Under the pieces are notes generated by a model that saw only the letters and a list, made by a program, of their open reading frames with translations, was not told the origin of the DNA and did not search any database. The position numbers were made by a program, and so were the translations under genes. A stretch of DNA of 64,000 nt from Ciona savignyi (taxonomy: Eukaryota; Chordata; Ascidiacea; Phlebobranchia; Cionidae), in the NCBI GenBank assembly GCA_000149265.1, contig CH003212.1:250721-314720 (forward strand), in the 5' to 3' direction. This document shows positions 1 to 12,029 of the stretch, in pieces; positions within the stretch are counted from its first letter, which is position 1; every line of letters begins with the position of its first letter.

Positions 1-89
1 TTATCTTCCAGATGGACACAAATTCTGTATCAGCAGTCAATATTATTCAATGTTCGTTTTGTTTGCAGGTTTGCAGCTAAATAATGAAC

Positions 90-2962
90 CTGTGAAGAGG
101 TTTCAAGACTTGAAGTTGTATAATTTCCCAATAAAGTAAGTTGGTAATCTGTCAGGTTACATAGTTCGTTTGAAACAGCAGTGATGTTAAGTTGTGAAGT
201 AGATGGCAACTGGAATATGGTCTGTAACACTGGTGGGCTACAAACCACCAATCGTTGTTGCAGTGAAAGCGGCAAGATATTCACCTGTTGGAAAAAACAC
301 AATGTTTATTCGGTTTTATATTCTTTTCTAACCATTTTTATTTACAGTAACGAATACACATTTTAATATAGTAAAATAGTATCCATTTAATATTTTGACT
401 ATTTAGTTTCAATTACTAATTTCAACAACAAAAAGTTTAAATAAATAAGAAACTAAAATGAGAATACTTATATAATAGGCCCATTAAGTGAATAATTATT
501 TACTTAAAATGTTAGTGGATATTCAAATTAAAATTTCAGGTGTAAGATACTTACCTGTGCCGGTGAAACAGTGCTGTTTAATAATGCTTTTACCACATCA
601 TATGGTATACTGAGATTGTTTGTTACAAATTCTGTGTATGCTGTCGAGTTTTGTATCACGGTTGAGAAGCCTGAAAATGTATATATTATAAAATATATAT
701 AGTAAATCTGTACATTTTTTTGAAAAACTGATAAAAACATTATCACTGATTTCCCAACACCTTAATGAGTTGTCTCAATCGACTTTTAATTTTAAGATAA
801 AACATGTCAAGTTAGGGTAAAACGATAGGTGGTTAGCTAAATTTTAAGAACTTAAGACATAGCCTATTTAACATATATTTAAAGTAATATTGTATAGTGG
901 AGACAAAATGAAAATCTAAAAACACTTGGCTTTAATATAAAAATGTAATGCCTCTAATAAAGACTTAGATACACAATCTTGGTACCACATTGCATGTGTG
1001 TGCTAACTTTTTGTTTTACAAAATATTAAAAATTGTATCATATTTATACCATAGATTGTTTTGAATTTTTATTTAGTTAGGTTAAAGTTTTTAAACATTC
1101 AGAATCATGTTTCTATTAATATAGTTTGCTGAATATTGAGTAAGACACACTAACCAACACGAGTTGAATTAAAAGGTAGTTGTGCAGTGAAGTTTTGTAC
1201 TGCCTGTAAATCCTTTATTATTTGATTTTGATTTTGCGTGATGCTGGTGTTCTGTTGTAATAGCATTAGAATACTACTGACTGCATTGCCCATCCTGAAA
1301 TATGAAAAATACACTTACAAAAACAACAATAAGATATAAACTTTAAGAAAATTAGAAATCTGAAAGCAAAGCAATCAAATACCAATAGTTACACAAATAA
1401 TATGAATAGTATTTTTTCTCTACTAGTGTGAATCCAGCATGAAAGTATTAACTACCATGCTGAATTTGCGTTTCCCGGAGAATTGATTTGGCCTGGTACT
1501 TCAGATGGAACTTCCTTGCTAAAACATGGGTTCTCCAAGTCGCAAAACATGCTCTTAAACCAAGGATATATCCCAGCACTGGGCATAGCACGTCCAGGGT
1601 AGTGACCTAAAAAATAAAGAGATTATTTTGTACCCAGGGTATCATCTTGAGAATACCAGACAGACTGTTTTTTGTTGAACATTATGTACAAAACCGTATT
1701 ATTTTGTCTGTAATCTACAAAACGCAGACCTGCATGTGATCAAAGGACTAATTAAAATATGGTTGAAAACAAACTATAGTAAGTGTCGATTATGCTGTAT
1801 AATCCTTCATACTAAGGTAAGTAAACTCTTACATTCTCCTTTTGTGTCAATAGGTTGTGTTTTGCGAATCGCAACCAGGATAGCGAACAGGAAAATTGGC
1901 CATAAGACTTCTATAATTGTTCGAATCTAAAAATAGAATAGCTTTATTAAACCAAAAAATAACAAGAAACGAGTAATTTATATATTAGATTGTTAGTTTT
2001 AAAATAAAAAGTATACAAATGTCACATATTCCACGTTTGTATGAAATTGAAAAGATATATATATATATATATGCACATAATATTGAAACACAATAGCAAA
2101 TGTACTGTAATTTTCTTTTTGTCAAAACAGATGTCTTAAAAGTATTAGAATTTATTTCATAGGTGTGTTTTTCCTGCCCTAAATATAACATTTAAATATA
2201 ACCAGGGATATTTTTACGCAAATACAATTAATTTTCTGGTATTAATTTTGTCTAACAATTATTTTTGTCTAACAATGGATTTTATTCATATTTTGAAGAA
2301 ATTGTTAGAATTACTACAATTAAAAATTATAAATAAAAATATATTTCAAAATGGGTTTCCATTTCCGAATATTAAACAAAAATGATTCTAGAATAGTTGA
2401 ATATTTTCTACTTTAATATACATAGGCTACATAAAAAAATATATATATGTATATATATATATATATATATACCGTACATCATACATGTATATAGATGTCT
2501 GCACAGCATCATATCTATGTGCACGGTATGAACAAAAAAATGAATAAAAAGGGTTAGATGTTTTTAACTGATTAATCTATAGCTACCAAACTAGTCACCA
2601 GTAATCCATTTGATAGTATATCAAACACAAAATAGTTATCATTAATAGATTTAAGCAGACTAAAAGCCTACTCTTGTATACACGGTACAATAGTTGTGAC
2701 TTTCTTAAATAGAAAGCATTTTAAAAAAGCATTTCAGGGTAATTGTAGATAAACTGTCTTAAAATATTTTATTCTAAACAGTTAATTGTGATCAGCTTTT
2801 GGTATCATGTTTAGCTATAGTCTGGGTTCTATGATATATAATACACTCAAACAAACAATTATTCGAATTTTACATATATTTTAATGACAAATATGATACC
2901 GGGTGTCTTTTTCTGAGTATGAAGTTTTTCCAAAGCAAAAGGCGGAGTTGCTGCCAAAACAT
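90..2962 (-). CDS. ABCA-subfamily lipid transporter (ABCA1/4/7 type), N-terminal exons, partial
   Basis: Six coding exons on the minus strand: 2962-2900, 1926-1833, 1606-1456, 1294-1155, 670-555 and 284-90. Phases agree at every junction. Exon 1 begins with ATG at 2962 and encodes the family start 'LRLLLWKNF' followed by basic residues. Exon 2 encodes the first membrane helix (IIEVLWPIFLFAILVAIRK) and ends in GEC. Exon 3 continues with HYPGRAMPSAG, close to the HFPNKAMPSAG-type stretch known in ABCA1. The remaining exons give the first part of the large N-glycosylated extracellular loop, with NFT, NST, NLS and NIT sequons and an SNELCNL stretch like the ABCA1 loop. Known family role: ATP-driven export of phospholipid or sterol at the plasma membrane. 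The two ATPase domains lie beyond the left edge. The last donor (at 89/90, gttcat) is weak, so the low end of exon 6 is uncertain. Confidence 0.88.
1927..2899 (-). other. ABCA intron 1, with AT dinucleotide runs
   Basis: A 973-bp intron between the start exon and the first-helix exon. It has a gtatca donor and a tttttag acceptor. It contains simple (TA)n stretches at about 2057-2072 and 2444-2470 and no other recognisable element. Confidence 0.7.
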
Positions 2963-4020
2963 GTCCCAATTTTCTTGACTTTAATTCGTAAATTGACACA
3001 ATGCCATACCTACCCAGATGTCCTATTTGTAAGTGCAAACATTGGCAAAAACACAATATTTAACAATTAGTAAGCCACCGGTAGTTAATTTAGGCACCAC
3101 AAAAAGGCAAGTCAATCGATTAGAACAAGGTTTGTTTAACTTTTTTAGAGCACAGTCTACTTGACAAGATCTAAAAATCCACTTATTGCAAAATAAAGAA
3201 TGGGATAGAATATTCATGTTTTATCCCGTAGAATGGGAAAAAGCAAGTGTCGTTATTACCGTCATATTACCACAATACACATATATGGGAGCGTTTGCAC
3301 AAATTTACCTAACATCAACGTACGTGTTACTGGAGCTAACTGCAGTATGTTGTATTGTTTAGTTTATTTTTATATGATATTGCGTTCAGGTTCAGGAGAT
3401 AGCACTGCACATGTCACTATCTGTAGTTTGTATCTATAGTAAAGTGAGAGCAGCAGAGCACCTACACTTATAACTCATACTAATTGACAACTTTTGACCA
3501 CTATCTTATCACGGTCGAAAAACGTTTTGAAACATATCCCGGGGACCCGGGCTCGTACAGTAATAGACTAAAGTTGATGTTGTGTAATAAGCCACTCTCG
3601 TTCCACGAAAAGGAAAAAGGCAGTCAACAACAGTCATACGACCGCTCTCGCTTTTTTGCTTAGTCATATCGCAATTTTTTGCTTTAATGCTGGTGCATTT
3701 GTATTCATTGATGTCCGCTTTTCTTTGCGGTGAGAATGTAAACCTTTATGCATTTCTTGTAAATTGAAACTTGACATGTATATACGGTAGCGCACTAAAT
3801 GGAAAGCGAACGTAAATTTGAGTTTATGGGAATATACAGGAAAACGATTTAAGATGAGCATAGAGTTCTAGAATATTTGTTTGTGTTAAAATGCTCCTTT
3901 GATTTCTGTTGTTGTTAATTTATCAGCTGTTTTTATACTCGTGTTTTTGTCACCATCATTTTGAAAAAAATGACACGTATTGGCTGCTTTATCCGTTTTT
4001 GTTTCAGTCAAACCCTTTAG
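2963..4020. other. Upstream region of the ABCA gene, no gene seen
   Basis: Leader and promoter side of the minus-strand ABCA gene. Short open frames on both strands show no family resemblance and no splice-consistent extension. No clear TATA box was found next to the ABCA start. Confidence 0.5.
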
Positions 4021-4120
4021 GTTGTTGTGATAGTGCGTGCCTTTCAACTCAAGGTTTGCAGATTCGAAACTGATCGCCAGATAGTAGGTTTTGTGCTTGG
4101 GCAAACCATTTAACGAACGC
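4020..4120 (+). repeat. Degenerate tRNA-derived SINE head
   Basis: Resembles the head of the better-preserved copy at 22735: a box-B-like stretch (GGTTTGCAGATTCGAAACTG), a 'tcgcca-ta-gtaggt' segment and a 'cttgggcaa-ccatttaacg' segment occur in the same order. The 3' module and the TATCC tail are missing. Confidence 0.55.
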
Positions 4121-5480
4121 ATACTCGTGTTGGAACGGTTGCAAATATGGCGTATTCGCAATAGCTCACAGGTTCTTTTACCTAGAAATACAAAACGTGG
4201 AACACCGGAAGACGAAAACGAAAAGATTTTATGCGGTGCTAGAGTTCTAAAAATTTTATAATTTTCTAATCAATCCATGCTCTTTCGACTGTTGACGATT
4301 TCAAAAACGTCAAATAATAACACTGAATAAGAATGCGTTGCAATATTCACGCATTAATTTTGATATATTGTAGCGCTTGCAAATCCCTTCAATTTAATAT
4401 ATATATGGTTTATGTGCAATAACCGCGGGGAGCTAAATTGCTTCGGAACCCATGGATATCAAGAAAGACTGAAAAGAAGCGAGATGGTATAGAAAATAGA
4501 ATGGTGGGAGAACGAGATTTTGGTAATCTGGTAAAATGGGCGCCTAAAGTGACACAGAAGGGAAATGTTGATGCTCTGGTGGAATTACGCCTTTTGGGAA
4601 ACAAATATCTAACTCGCTGGAAGTTTAGCATCTTACGAGGAAGATTTCACAAAAGTGTGGTATTTATTTAAACTGATCCTGACTCTGTAGGTAACGTAAC
4701 ATTCTATACAATCCTATGTGGCACGCAAAACGAGCGTTTACATACTAAAAATATTTCAGAATAAGCCTTTCTATAAGTTATTTGGGAAACCGTGAGGATG
4801 ACGACACTTGGATTTGGATGACCAACATCGTGGGACATACCAACATCGCCCAATGACGGATGACGAGATCGATTTAGTGAGCATGGCAAACTTCTCATAT
4901 TGGTACACAAATACGTGCAAAAACGTCGACGTCGACGCCAGGTCGCTCCTTCCACGATGAAGAAGCGCCAGAAAAAGGAATACGAAGGTGTTGTGTGTTG
5001 GTGGATATATCTATAGATATAAAACCTCTTGAGCTAACATAATCTATATATGACAGTTGACATCTAAAGATGGCAAACAAAAAAACAAAAACAAAAATTA
5101 TGACTTAATATATCAAATTTAGAAATCGGAGCCACGATTGTCCTCAGACAAGGACTACAAAATAAAACAAACTCTCCACACTAAGAAAGTTTTCAATTTT
5201 ATTCAAAAATGCTACCTCAGCACAAAACATGAAATCCAAATCGCCATTTCACTTCTTTGTTACAATAGGTGTGGAACAGGCAAAATTTCCTTGAAAAAGT
5301 ACACCACGAATTCTTACAATTATTTCGGACACAGCAAATTCGTAAAGATGATACAACAGTTTTTTAGCCGCATTCACTGGTATTGCAACATTTGTCATTG
5401 GTGGTACAACGATTCATTCAGTACTAAGGCTAATTTAAACGACTAATTTGTGCATTTTTTGGGGGGACACTTCTCGGTTA
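4121..5480. other. Intergenic stretch, no gene supported
   Basis: Contains overlapping open frames on both strands (for example 4438-4671 plus and 4410-4631 minus, 5138-5446 plus). None has a recognisable domain, and none connects to another exon through good splice sites. Confidence 0.4.
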
Positions 5481-5487
5481 CATATTT

Positions 5488-5580
5488 GTAGCCGTCGTGG
5501 TCTAAGGGTTAAAGTGGGATTCTATTAGAGGTGTTTCATGGCATCCTTTTAACAAATCTTAGTTGAAATCTCACGTGATT
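5488..5580 (+). repeat. tRNA-like sequence, probably a second SINE head
   Basis: TGGTCTAAGGG at about 5498 fits the pol III box A consensus exactly, and a box-B-like AGTTGAAATCT lies about 55 bases further on. The cloverleaf does not close convincingly, so this looks like a decayed tRNA-derived repeat and not a working tRNA gene. Confidence 0.35.
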
Positions 5581-5890
5581 ATAATTTTGTTGGTGTTTAA
5601 TTGTCCCGAAAGGTATTTACGACGGATGTTTAAATCTAAAAGCTTAGATACTGGTTGTTTCGTGTTCGGTAGGCAGTAAACGAGACAAAGTATGATGTAT
5701 GATTTTGTTAGGTAGAATGCAGAGCAACTCCACATCTTATTGTTTCTTGAATAAAAAATCCGAGATTTGAATTTACCTACACTACTAAACCACAACTATT
5801 TCACTTTGTACGACAACAGCTGTAAATGGTAAAACATGACATGTTATAGTTTTCGAAATCTGAGTGCTAGGTTTCCGACACGACATTTGT

Positions 5891-6701
5891 GTCCGGCCCG
5901 TTGGTCTAACGCAGAGGGGTGCAACATACGGCCCGCGGGCCACAGCACGGCCCGCGGTACCTATTTATGTGGCCCGCTGCAGACTTCATACTTCGTAGCC
6001 TAATAGTTTAAAAACGTTTTCTAAATTGTAACGGCGTCATTGGCATTTTTAAAGACAGTATAAGACTACTTCACACTCCGATTAAATTTATGTTAACATT
6101 ACTGTGACGACCCCCCATTGTTACAGAATAATGTGCATTGTTGGAAAATTGCATTGTTCCTGCAGTGGTACAGTATTACGTAATCTTACTTTATTGGAGC
6201 ATGTTATTATACAAAAAAAGCTTAACCAAGTTCGAACGAATGTCTACCAAGTTAGTTACAAAACTGAGCATAAAGATAGTTGAAGCAATTGCCGAAAAAG
6301 GAAAGCCGTCATACAAAATATAAGTTGTTTGATGGTCTGGCCCCCGGTATCTCTATACTTGTATGTTGTGGCCCATTGCGCTAAACAGTTGCACGCCCCT
6401 GGTCTAACGGTTAAGTGTGTCGTCTTTCAATCGAAAGGTTGCAGGTACGAAACTGGTCGCTAGCTAGTCGGTTGAGTCATTGGGCAAGGTACGTTACGGA
6501 CATTGCCTGAACACAGCGGATTAATGGGTTCTATACCAAATTAAAGGAACGTGTCTATCATATAGGCCTGCAACACACTGCAATAGCTCCGGTAACCCGA
6601 CGATTGGCGCGAGGTGATCTGACGATTGCCCGTGTGTTAACCCCCTTGGGTTTTCCCATTCACGGGGATAAAGATGAATATCCTATCCTATCCTATCCTA
6701 T
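5891..6701 (+). repeat. tRNA-derived SINE, full length, split by a hAT element
   Basis: The head (gtccggcccgttggtctaacg) sits at 5891-5911. It resumes at 6402 after a 490-bp insertion, then runs through the box-B-like region, the conserved 'aaggtacgttacggacattgcctgaac' block, the 'gcgaggtgatctgacgatt' block and 'cccattcacggggata', ending in TATCC repeats at 6681-6701. Other copies or fragments in this window lie at 9978, 11524 (minus), 16421, 19245, 22735, 23717, 29519, 30023 (minus), 50308 and 52985. Confidence 0.85.
5912..6401. mobile_element. Non-autonomous hAT element inside a SINE
   Basis: Ends are inverted repeats: CAGAGGGGTGCAAC at the left and GTTGCACGCCCCTG at the right. It is flanked by a perfect 8-bp duplication GTCTAACG (5904-5911 and 6402-6409), which is SINE sequence. 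Subterminal GGCCCGCGG-type motifs are typical of hAT elements. The 490-bp interior has no transposase, so mobility would have needed a transposase from elsewhere. Confidence 0.85.
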
Positions 6702-6839
6702 TTAGCGTGTGTTTGGTGTGTCCAAGACAACTTCATAAAAAGGTACAATGTTTTTAAAGACTTTGATGTGTAGATGATTTTGATTTACATTACCTAGGCC
6801 TACTTGTTTTTGTTCATTTTTTGTTTTTTTTTCGTCAAA

Positions 6840-7520
6840 CGCTCGATAGGCATACCTTGTGGCTCCGACATTCACCAGAAGGGGCAATGGAATCGCAATG
6901 AAACTTTGTCATTTGTTACACAAGAATATTTTTGATAATATACCCAGGGAAGTTCCCCTGGGAGGTAAAAAACGAAAAATAAATCTTCTTTGGGCATAGC
7001 ACTTAAACGGCAACTCCAATTAGATTTAGCAAAATGTGCATTAGCCACTGCATATAACACTAACTATAACACTCTCTACCGAGCGAAAAATCACCCTAAA
7101 AATCAAGCATTTTGATCCTGAAATCATGATTGTGCACAGGCATGACTTGTGGCGCCGGACATCTATCAAAAAGGGTAATGGAATCGCAATGAAACTTAGC
7201 CAACATGGCCTAGATATGCAGAAACCAAAATGTTGGGTGATAAATCCAGGGAAATTCCCCTGGGACGTTAAAATCCCAAATGGTAACTTTTTTTCGAAGC
7301 ATTTGTTGGGTATAGCGGTTGAGCGGCTGCTACAATTTCAATCAGATTTGGTGAAATGTTAGATTGTTAGCCACTTCTGTGCCAATAAATTTTTGATCAG
7401 ATTTAATGAAATGTTAGTATGCTATCCGCCGCTGTACAAATAAGAGAAAAGTAATAAAATACCTAGAGAAATACCCTATATAAATTATGTATTTTTTCTC
7501 GGTAAAAGTGTTATATTTAT
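6840..7520 (-). repeat. Two tandem units of the 'CAGGGGAATTCCCCTG' repeat family
   Basis: Two successive copies of a unit also found, in both orientations, at 31200-33200. Shared landmarks in order: 'atcatgattgtg-acaggcatg', 'gacatctaccaaaa', 'aatggaatcgcaatgaaact', a palindrome near 'cagggaaattcccctggga', and 'caatcagatttggtgaaatgtta'. The second palindrome half is imperfect here. The open frame 7126-7362 is repeat sequence and not a gene. Confidence 0.65.
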
Positions 7521-7559
7521 TGTTATATCAGTGGCTAATGCACATACTTTTTGCTAACT

Positions 7560-8787
7560 CTAATTAAAAACAATGAACAATTTTCCAATTGTAACCATAG
7601 AATTATTTATGCAAAACAATTGTTACTAATAATACACACTGAATGACGTTTTAGTCCTACAGCATGTGCGTCCCAACATTGTAATGTATTTTAATTAGTT
7701 AAAGGCAATTTTAAGCAAATCAAGGGGGTTTCTTAAAATTAACTTTAACCAAATTAACTAAGTATTGTCTGCTTCCCATAATGGTGGTGACGTCACTATA
7801 AACGCGACTTGCTATCAGCAAATCACCACCGATTCATCCGAAGGAGTGTGGAATAAAAAGTGATGGAAACATAGCCCACAATTTCTCGAGCTGTGTGGTC
7901 GATTGGTTAGTCCGGCCAATACATATACCGACTAACATACATAAAAACCTCTATACACAGCAATTAACGTCTATTTATTAGGTTTGGCTAGCTCCCATTT
8001 GGACAAAATGGGGGAAACCCACAAATGTGGAATAAACTGGCAGTTAGAATTGTACAGCTTAGTTACAGTTTACACAAATTCAATGACAGGAATTTGTATA
8101 TATAACACGTCTTTTAATCATCTACTCTAAATTATTTTTACCTTTAAATTAAGGTCAATCAATTGTTTAGACAAACAGGTTATATGTTAGCCGAATGAAA
8201 CTAATTTTCACTTAGCAAATTCAACTCATTAGTATGTACACAATATACTGATTTTAAACAAAGCTGTGCTAAGGTGTCCTTCTTTAATATGGGGCGCCAC
8301 AGCCAGCACATTTCTTCTCTTGCATCATGAAACAACAAATCAATCCAAAAGGGAAGAAACATATGGCCAGACAGCACCACAACATGTAAAATCATCCCTC
8401 AATTCCATTGTACTGAAACAAAAAGTATTTTTACATAATTTTGCCTTCTAATGCGGTATCAAAAAGTATACAAACTTTATATTATATTCCGGGTGGAAAA
8501 CGCAAACTGTCTATCATGACACCATACACATCCAAAAAAGTAATTTAAAGTGTGTTCGGAACTTGTTCATGCATGACTTAGATACATATTGATCGCCGCC
8601 ATGCAACATAACAAGTTGGAATTTGGAATGCGGAAAACCCTACTTACTAACGAACTAATCAACTCAAGTCTCTCCGTGATTAACAAAATCGTTATGAAAT
8701 AAACTGCTAACATAAGCTTTAGAGTTAGACAGAAGCAATGTTTTAGTGGCTACTATAAAAGTAGGCGTCCTTTAAGTTAAAGCTTTC
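7560..8787. other. Intergenic, no gene seen
   Basis: AT-rich DNA downstream of the small minus-strand gene. A short segment near 7700-7750 ('aaaggcaattttaa' followed by 'ggggtttctta') recurs near 11254-11300, so it is probably part of an old repeat. No polyadenylation hexamer was recognised close to the minus-strand stop at 8788. Confidence 0.4.
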
Positions 8788-10127
8788 TCATTGCACAGGT
8801 CGGCAGTTAGTGGAGAAACCGGACGACGAACTGCAGCCCACCACTACCAACGATATCAAAAAATATAAATAAAATATACAAAGGTTCACAGTGGACTGCT
8901 TTGTATTTCCAAAATATTGTTTACGGCTGCAAAGATAGAGTGGATAATCCAAATAACTTACCCACATCTGCGGCAACCTAGGCCTTGCGTTACAATTTGC
9001 GCTTGTTGTTGTTGCTGTTGTTGTACTACGACAATCGGAGCTGCTGTAGGGGCTGCAGGGGCTGTGGGAGCTATAGGGGCTGCGATGGCTGGGGCTGAAG
9101 CATATCCGTGAGGTTTCTTGGTTTGTATGTATGGTTTCTGGGGCTGTGCTACATAAATATATTGGGTATACAACTTGTGTGTGAGCAGTGACACCAGACA
9201 TAAAAACGTGTTAAAGAATACATGAATATAAAGTTTTCCGTTAAACTTATATTAATTAGCATCTATTTATACATTTTGCCCTAGCCTGTGGAAACGCAGG
9301 AGATTATCACACGGACACGAGCAAGAGCACAAGTCAGATTACCACTTGTCCACTATTGGGAACAGGTATATAGCAGAGAAAAATACGTTCTTAATGTATT
9401 TTCCGATCATTTATTCGATGGGATTTTCCAACATCTGCTGAGTGGACAAAATTGATCAGTGGATTGTAATCGCTTTAATTGGCGCTTATGGAGCGATGAC
9501 GTAATTTATAAAGTTTTCACAACAAAATATTTTTTACCGCAAATGAAAGTACTAAAAGACACAGATTTGGTTATGATAAACAATTTTCTACAATTTAATT
9601 TTTACCTTCAGGCGGCTGGTATACAGGTGTTCTGCTACAACCTAGACCTTGCATTACAATTTGTGTTTGTTGTTGTTGCTGCTGCTGTTGTACTACGACA
9701 ACTGCGGATCCGGCTGTGGATGAGTATGAAGCACAAGATGCAGATGGTTATCAGGGATTGTTACCCATGTGTTAATCAACACTATTTTTATAGTGCACAT
9801 AGTTTTATGCATGCGTCAGAAACGATCGGATTTCCTGGATACCTAATTCTCTTGATATTTCTTACATAAAGTGTATTAATTTAGCGTATAAATTTACCAG
9901 ATTTTTCCAACAAAAGTAGGATAAGTAAATGCAGACTCTTAAACACAGATTTCGGTATGATAAACACCTCTTTAAAATGTGATTCATGTCGCTAGCGAGT
10001 AGGTTGCGTCCTTGGGAAAGCCACTTAACGGACATTATACCTGGTTTTCCCATTCACGGGATAAAAATGAATATTCTATCCTATTCTTACCTGCATGCGG
10101 TTGGTATGCAGGAAGTGTTTGTTGCAT
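8788..10127 (-). CDS. Small Gln-rich, Cys-containing protein, four exons, unrecognised
   Basis: Exons on the minus strand: 10127-10091 (ATG start), 9713-9606, 9094-8962 and 8830-8788 (TGA). The phases (1, 1, 2) match at all three junctions, and each donor is GTAAGA, GTAAAA or GTAAGT. The product is 106 residues. Exons 2 and 3 carry the same module: a hydrophobic VVV, seven or eight Gln, then QIV-QGLGC. Exon 3 adds an Ala/Pro tract before its module. The C-terminus is Cys-poor apart from CRRC and one later Cys. There is no signal peptide and no membrane helix. I do not recognise the family. The repeated exon, the phase agreement and the donor quality support a real gene, but expression is unproven and a repeat origin for the Gln tracts is possible. 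Confidence 0.6.
9978..10087 (+). repeat. Internally deleted SINE copy
   Basis: The 'gtcgctagcgagtaggttg' block passes into 'ccacttaacggacatt' and then directly to 'ggttttcccattcacggg' and a short TATCC-like tail. The middle of the SINE is missing. It lies in intron 1 of the Gln-rich gene, on the opposite strand. Confidence 0.65.
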
Positions 10128-10249
10128 TTTGACGTAATACCAACAATTTCCAAATTACTCAAGTGTTTATATTACAAACTGAAATGAAATCCGGATTTTT
10201 CTATTGCGCAATAAAGCTAATTTTAAATCAACATGGTATGTATCTAGAA

Positions 10250-10557
10250 CAGTGGTTCTCAAACTTTTTAGAGTTGGGACCCACTATTAATTACCACAAT
10301 TTATGGCGACCCACTTAACTTTATATATAGTTGTTGTAACATGTGTGAGAGACGAAAGGGTTAATGACCTGAGGTCAGGTGAAGATCACACCACGATTCA
10401 AGTTTGTGTGATGTCACAATTATGATAATTTCCCCTTGATTTTTGTATAGAAAATAGCCAGTATAGTTAATCAGAGATTTCTATAACTTTTCACGACCCA
10501 CCAAGATTCTCTTCGCGACCCACCGGTGGGTCGCGACCCATAGTTTGAGAAACGCTG
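10250..10557. mobile_element. 308-bp non-autonomous hAT element
   Basis: Terminal inverted repeats CAGTGGTTCTCAAAC and GTTTGAGAAACGCTG, flanked by a perfect 8-bp duplication ATCTAGAA (10242-10249 and 10558-10565). Inner 'ggcgacccact' and 'gcgacccaccggtgggtcgcgaccc' sequence is typical of hAT MITEs. There is no coding capacity. Confidence 0.88.
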
Positions 10558-10565
10558 ATCTAGAA

Positions 10566-11523
10566 CCATCTTTGGTGTTCTGTTGTCCCCTTTCGTTTTG
10601 TTATATTGCATATAAATTATAATCGAGACATGGTAGGAAGCAAAGCCATGTTTTGAAGTTATGACCTGTTAAGCGAAGTATAACTCTGACCAAAGCCGGC
10701 CACTGTCTATAAACAACTAGACCCCATGCACATGCTATCTTTTTACTAATTTACTTTCAAAATGAGCAGGATATGGTATTAATAAATTCAGCTTTTTTTC
10801 AACTTTTTGAAAAAAGTTATTGCCAAAGCAATTTACTTAAATACCACCCTTCTCTTATTTGGCGTTCTCCTTGTAATACCGTTCCTTGCTATCAACTACC
10901 AACCCCTTCAAATTTGACATTTCCAACCTTCGCGTTAAAAGTTTGACTAGCTATTAACGCAATGCAATACCTCTAAAGGACTTAATGTACAAACAGAACA
11001 AGCAAAATCCCCTTCCCCTCCTTCATATTGGCATTGGCTTTCATAATTTAATCAAAAATTAGTTCATAATTTAATTAAACATAACATTACACTTACAGCC
11101 ATATTTTAATCATTCTGGTAGTTAATGAATTAAAACGCCCACGAACAAAGTGTCCAAGCAACTACTTTTACATACCCGCGGAAGAGTTCAATAAAGGAAC
11201 GAACAATCAAACCGACCAAATCTTAAGATATCTGCTTTTCACTTTGAAAACAGTTAAAGGCAATTTTAAAGAAGTTAAGGGGTTTCTTAATTAAACGAAA
11301 CAAAGCACGATTTCTAATAAATATGATGAAATTAAGTTTAAATTCGGATATCGAATTAGTTTATACTCTGCAGTGTGTGTGCGGGGGTCTTTCATGCGAC
11401 ATCTATCGTATGACGCAATTGACGACAAATCAGTATCTCTTAATGTTGTGAATAAAATTGTATATTCCGGTGAGGCTTGTATTTAATTTATAATGATGGG
11501 ATGAGGTTGATTTACTAGGAAAG
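10566..11523. other. Intergenic, no gene seen
   Basis: AT-rich, with no open frame of note and no clear repeat apart from the short segment near 11254 shared with 7700. It lies upstream of the Gln-rich gene. Confidence 0.4.
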
Positions 11524-11640
11524 GAATGGATATTATGTTTATCCCCATAAATGGGAAAACCATGGGGGTTAACACACTGGCAATCGTTAGATCACCTCGC
11601 GCCCGTCGGTCTACCCGGGTATTGCAGTTTGTTGTATATA
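11524..11640 (-). repeat. 5'-truncated SINE copy, minus strand
   Basis: Carries the 3' module of the SINE in reverse: 'gtttatccccataaatggg', 'gggggttaacacac', 'atcacctcgcgccc'. The tRNA-like head is absent. Confidence 0.75.
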
Positions 11641-12029
11641 TGGCATACCAATAGTTTGCCTTGACCTTTAGTTTTACAAAATTTAAATGGAAATTCATGT
11701 TATCGATATTAACACATTTCTGGGAAAGTTAAAGATTTTGTAGTGATTCGACTTGGGGTTCAATAACCATTCGGGTCGATGTGCTGTACATTGTAACTGC
11801 CCACATACACTTGCCAACACAGCAAAATTAGGAAAATAGGCAATCAACAAAATAAACCAATAACAACGCGACAACTAAAGAGGAATCTAAAAAGAACAAA
11901 ACGTTACAAATAAATAGAACACAAGATAAAGAGACAGTGAGCGAAAACCATGGGCGATTAGGGGGTATTATTTTACGACCATAGCGAGAATATAAATAGC
12001 GTCCGTTTCTTCTTCGTAGGAACAGGTCG

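Noticed and set aside
5138-5446. 102-codon plus-strand frame
   Set aside because: No recognisable domain, no splice partners and composition like surrounding AT-rich DNA.
7126-7362. 78-codon plus-strand frame
   Set aside because: It is part of the tandem palindromic repeat also seen at 31200-33200, where the frame is not kept.
8788-9201. 137-codon minus-strand frame overlapping the Gln-rich gene
   Set aside because: It uses a different frame from the conserved QGLGC module for most of its length and reads through a strong GTAAGT donor; the spliced model explains the sequence better.
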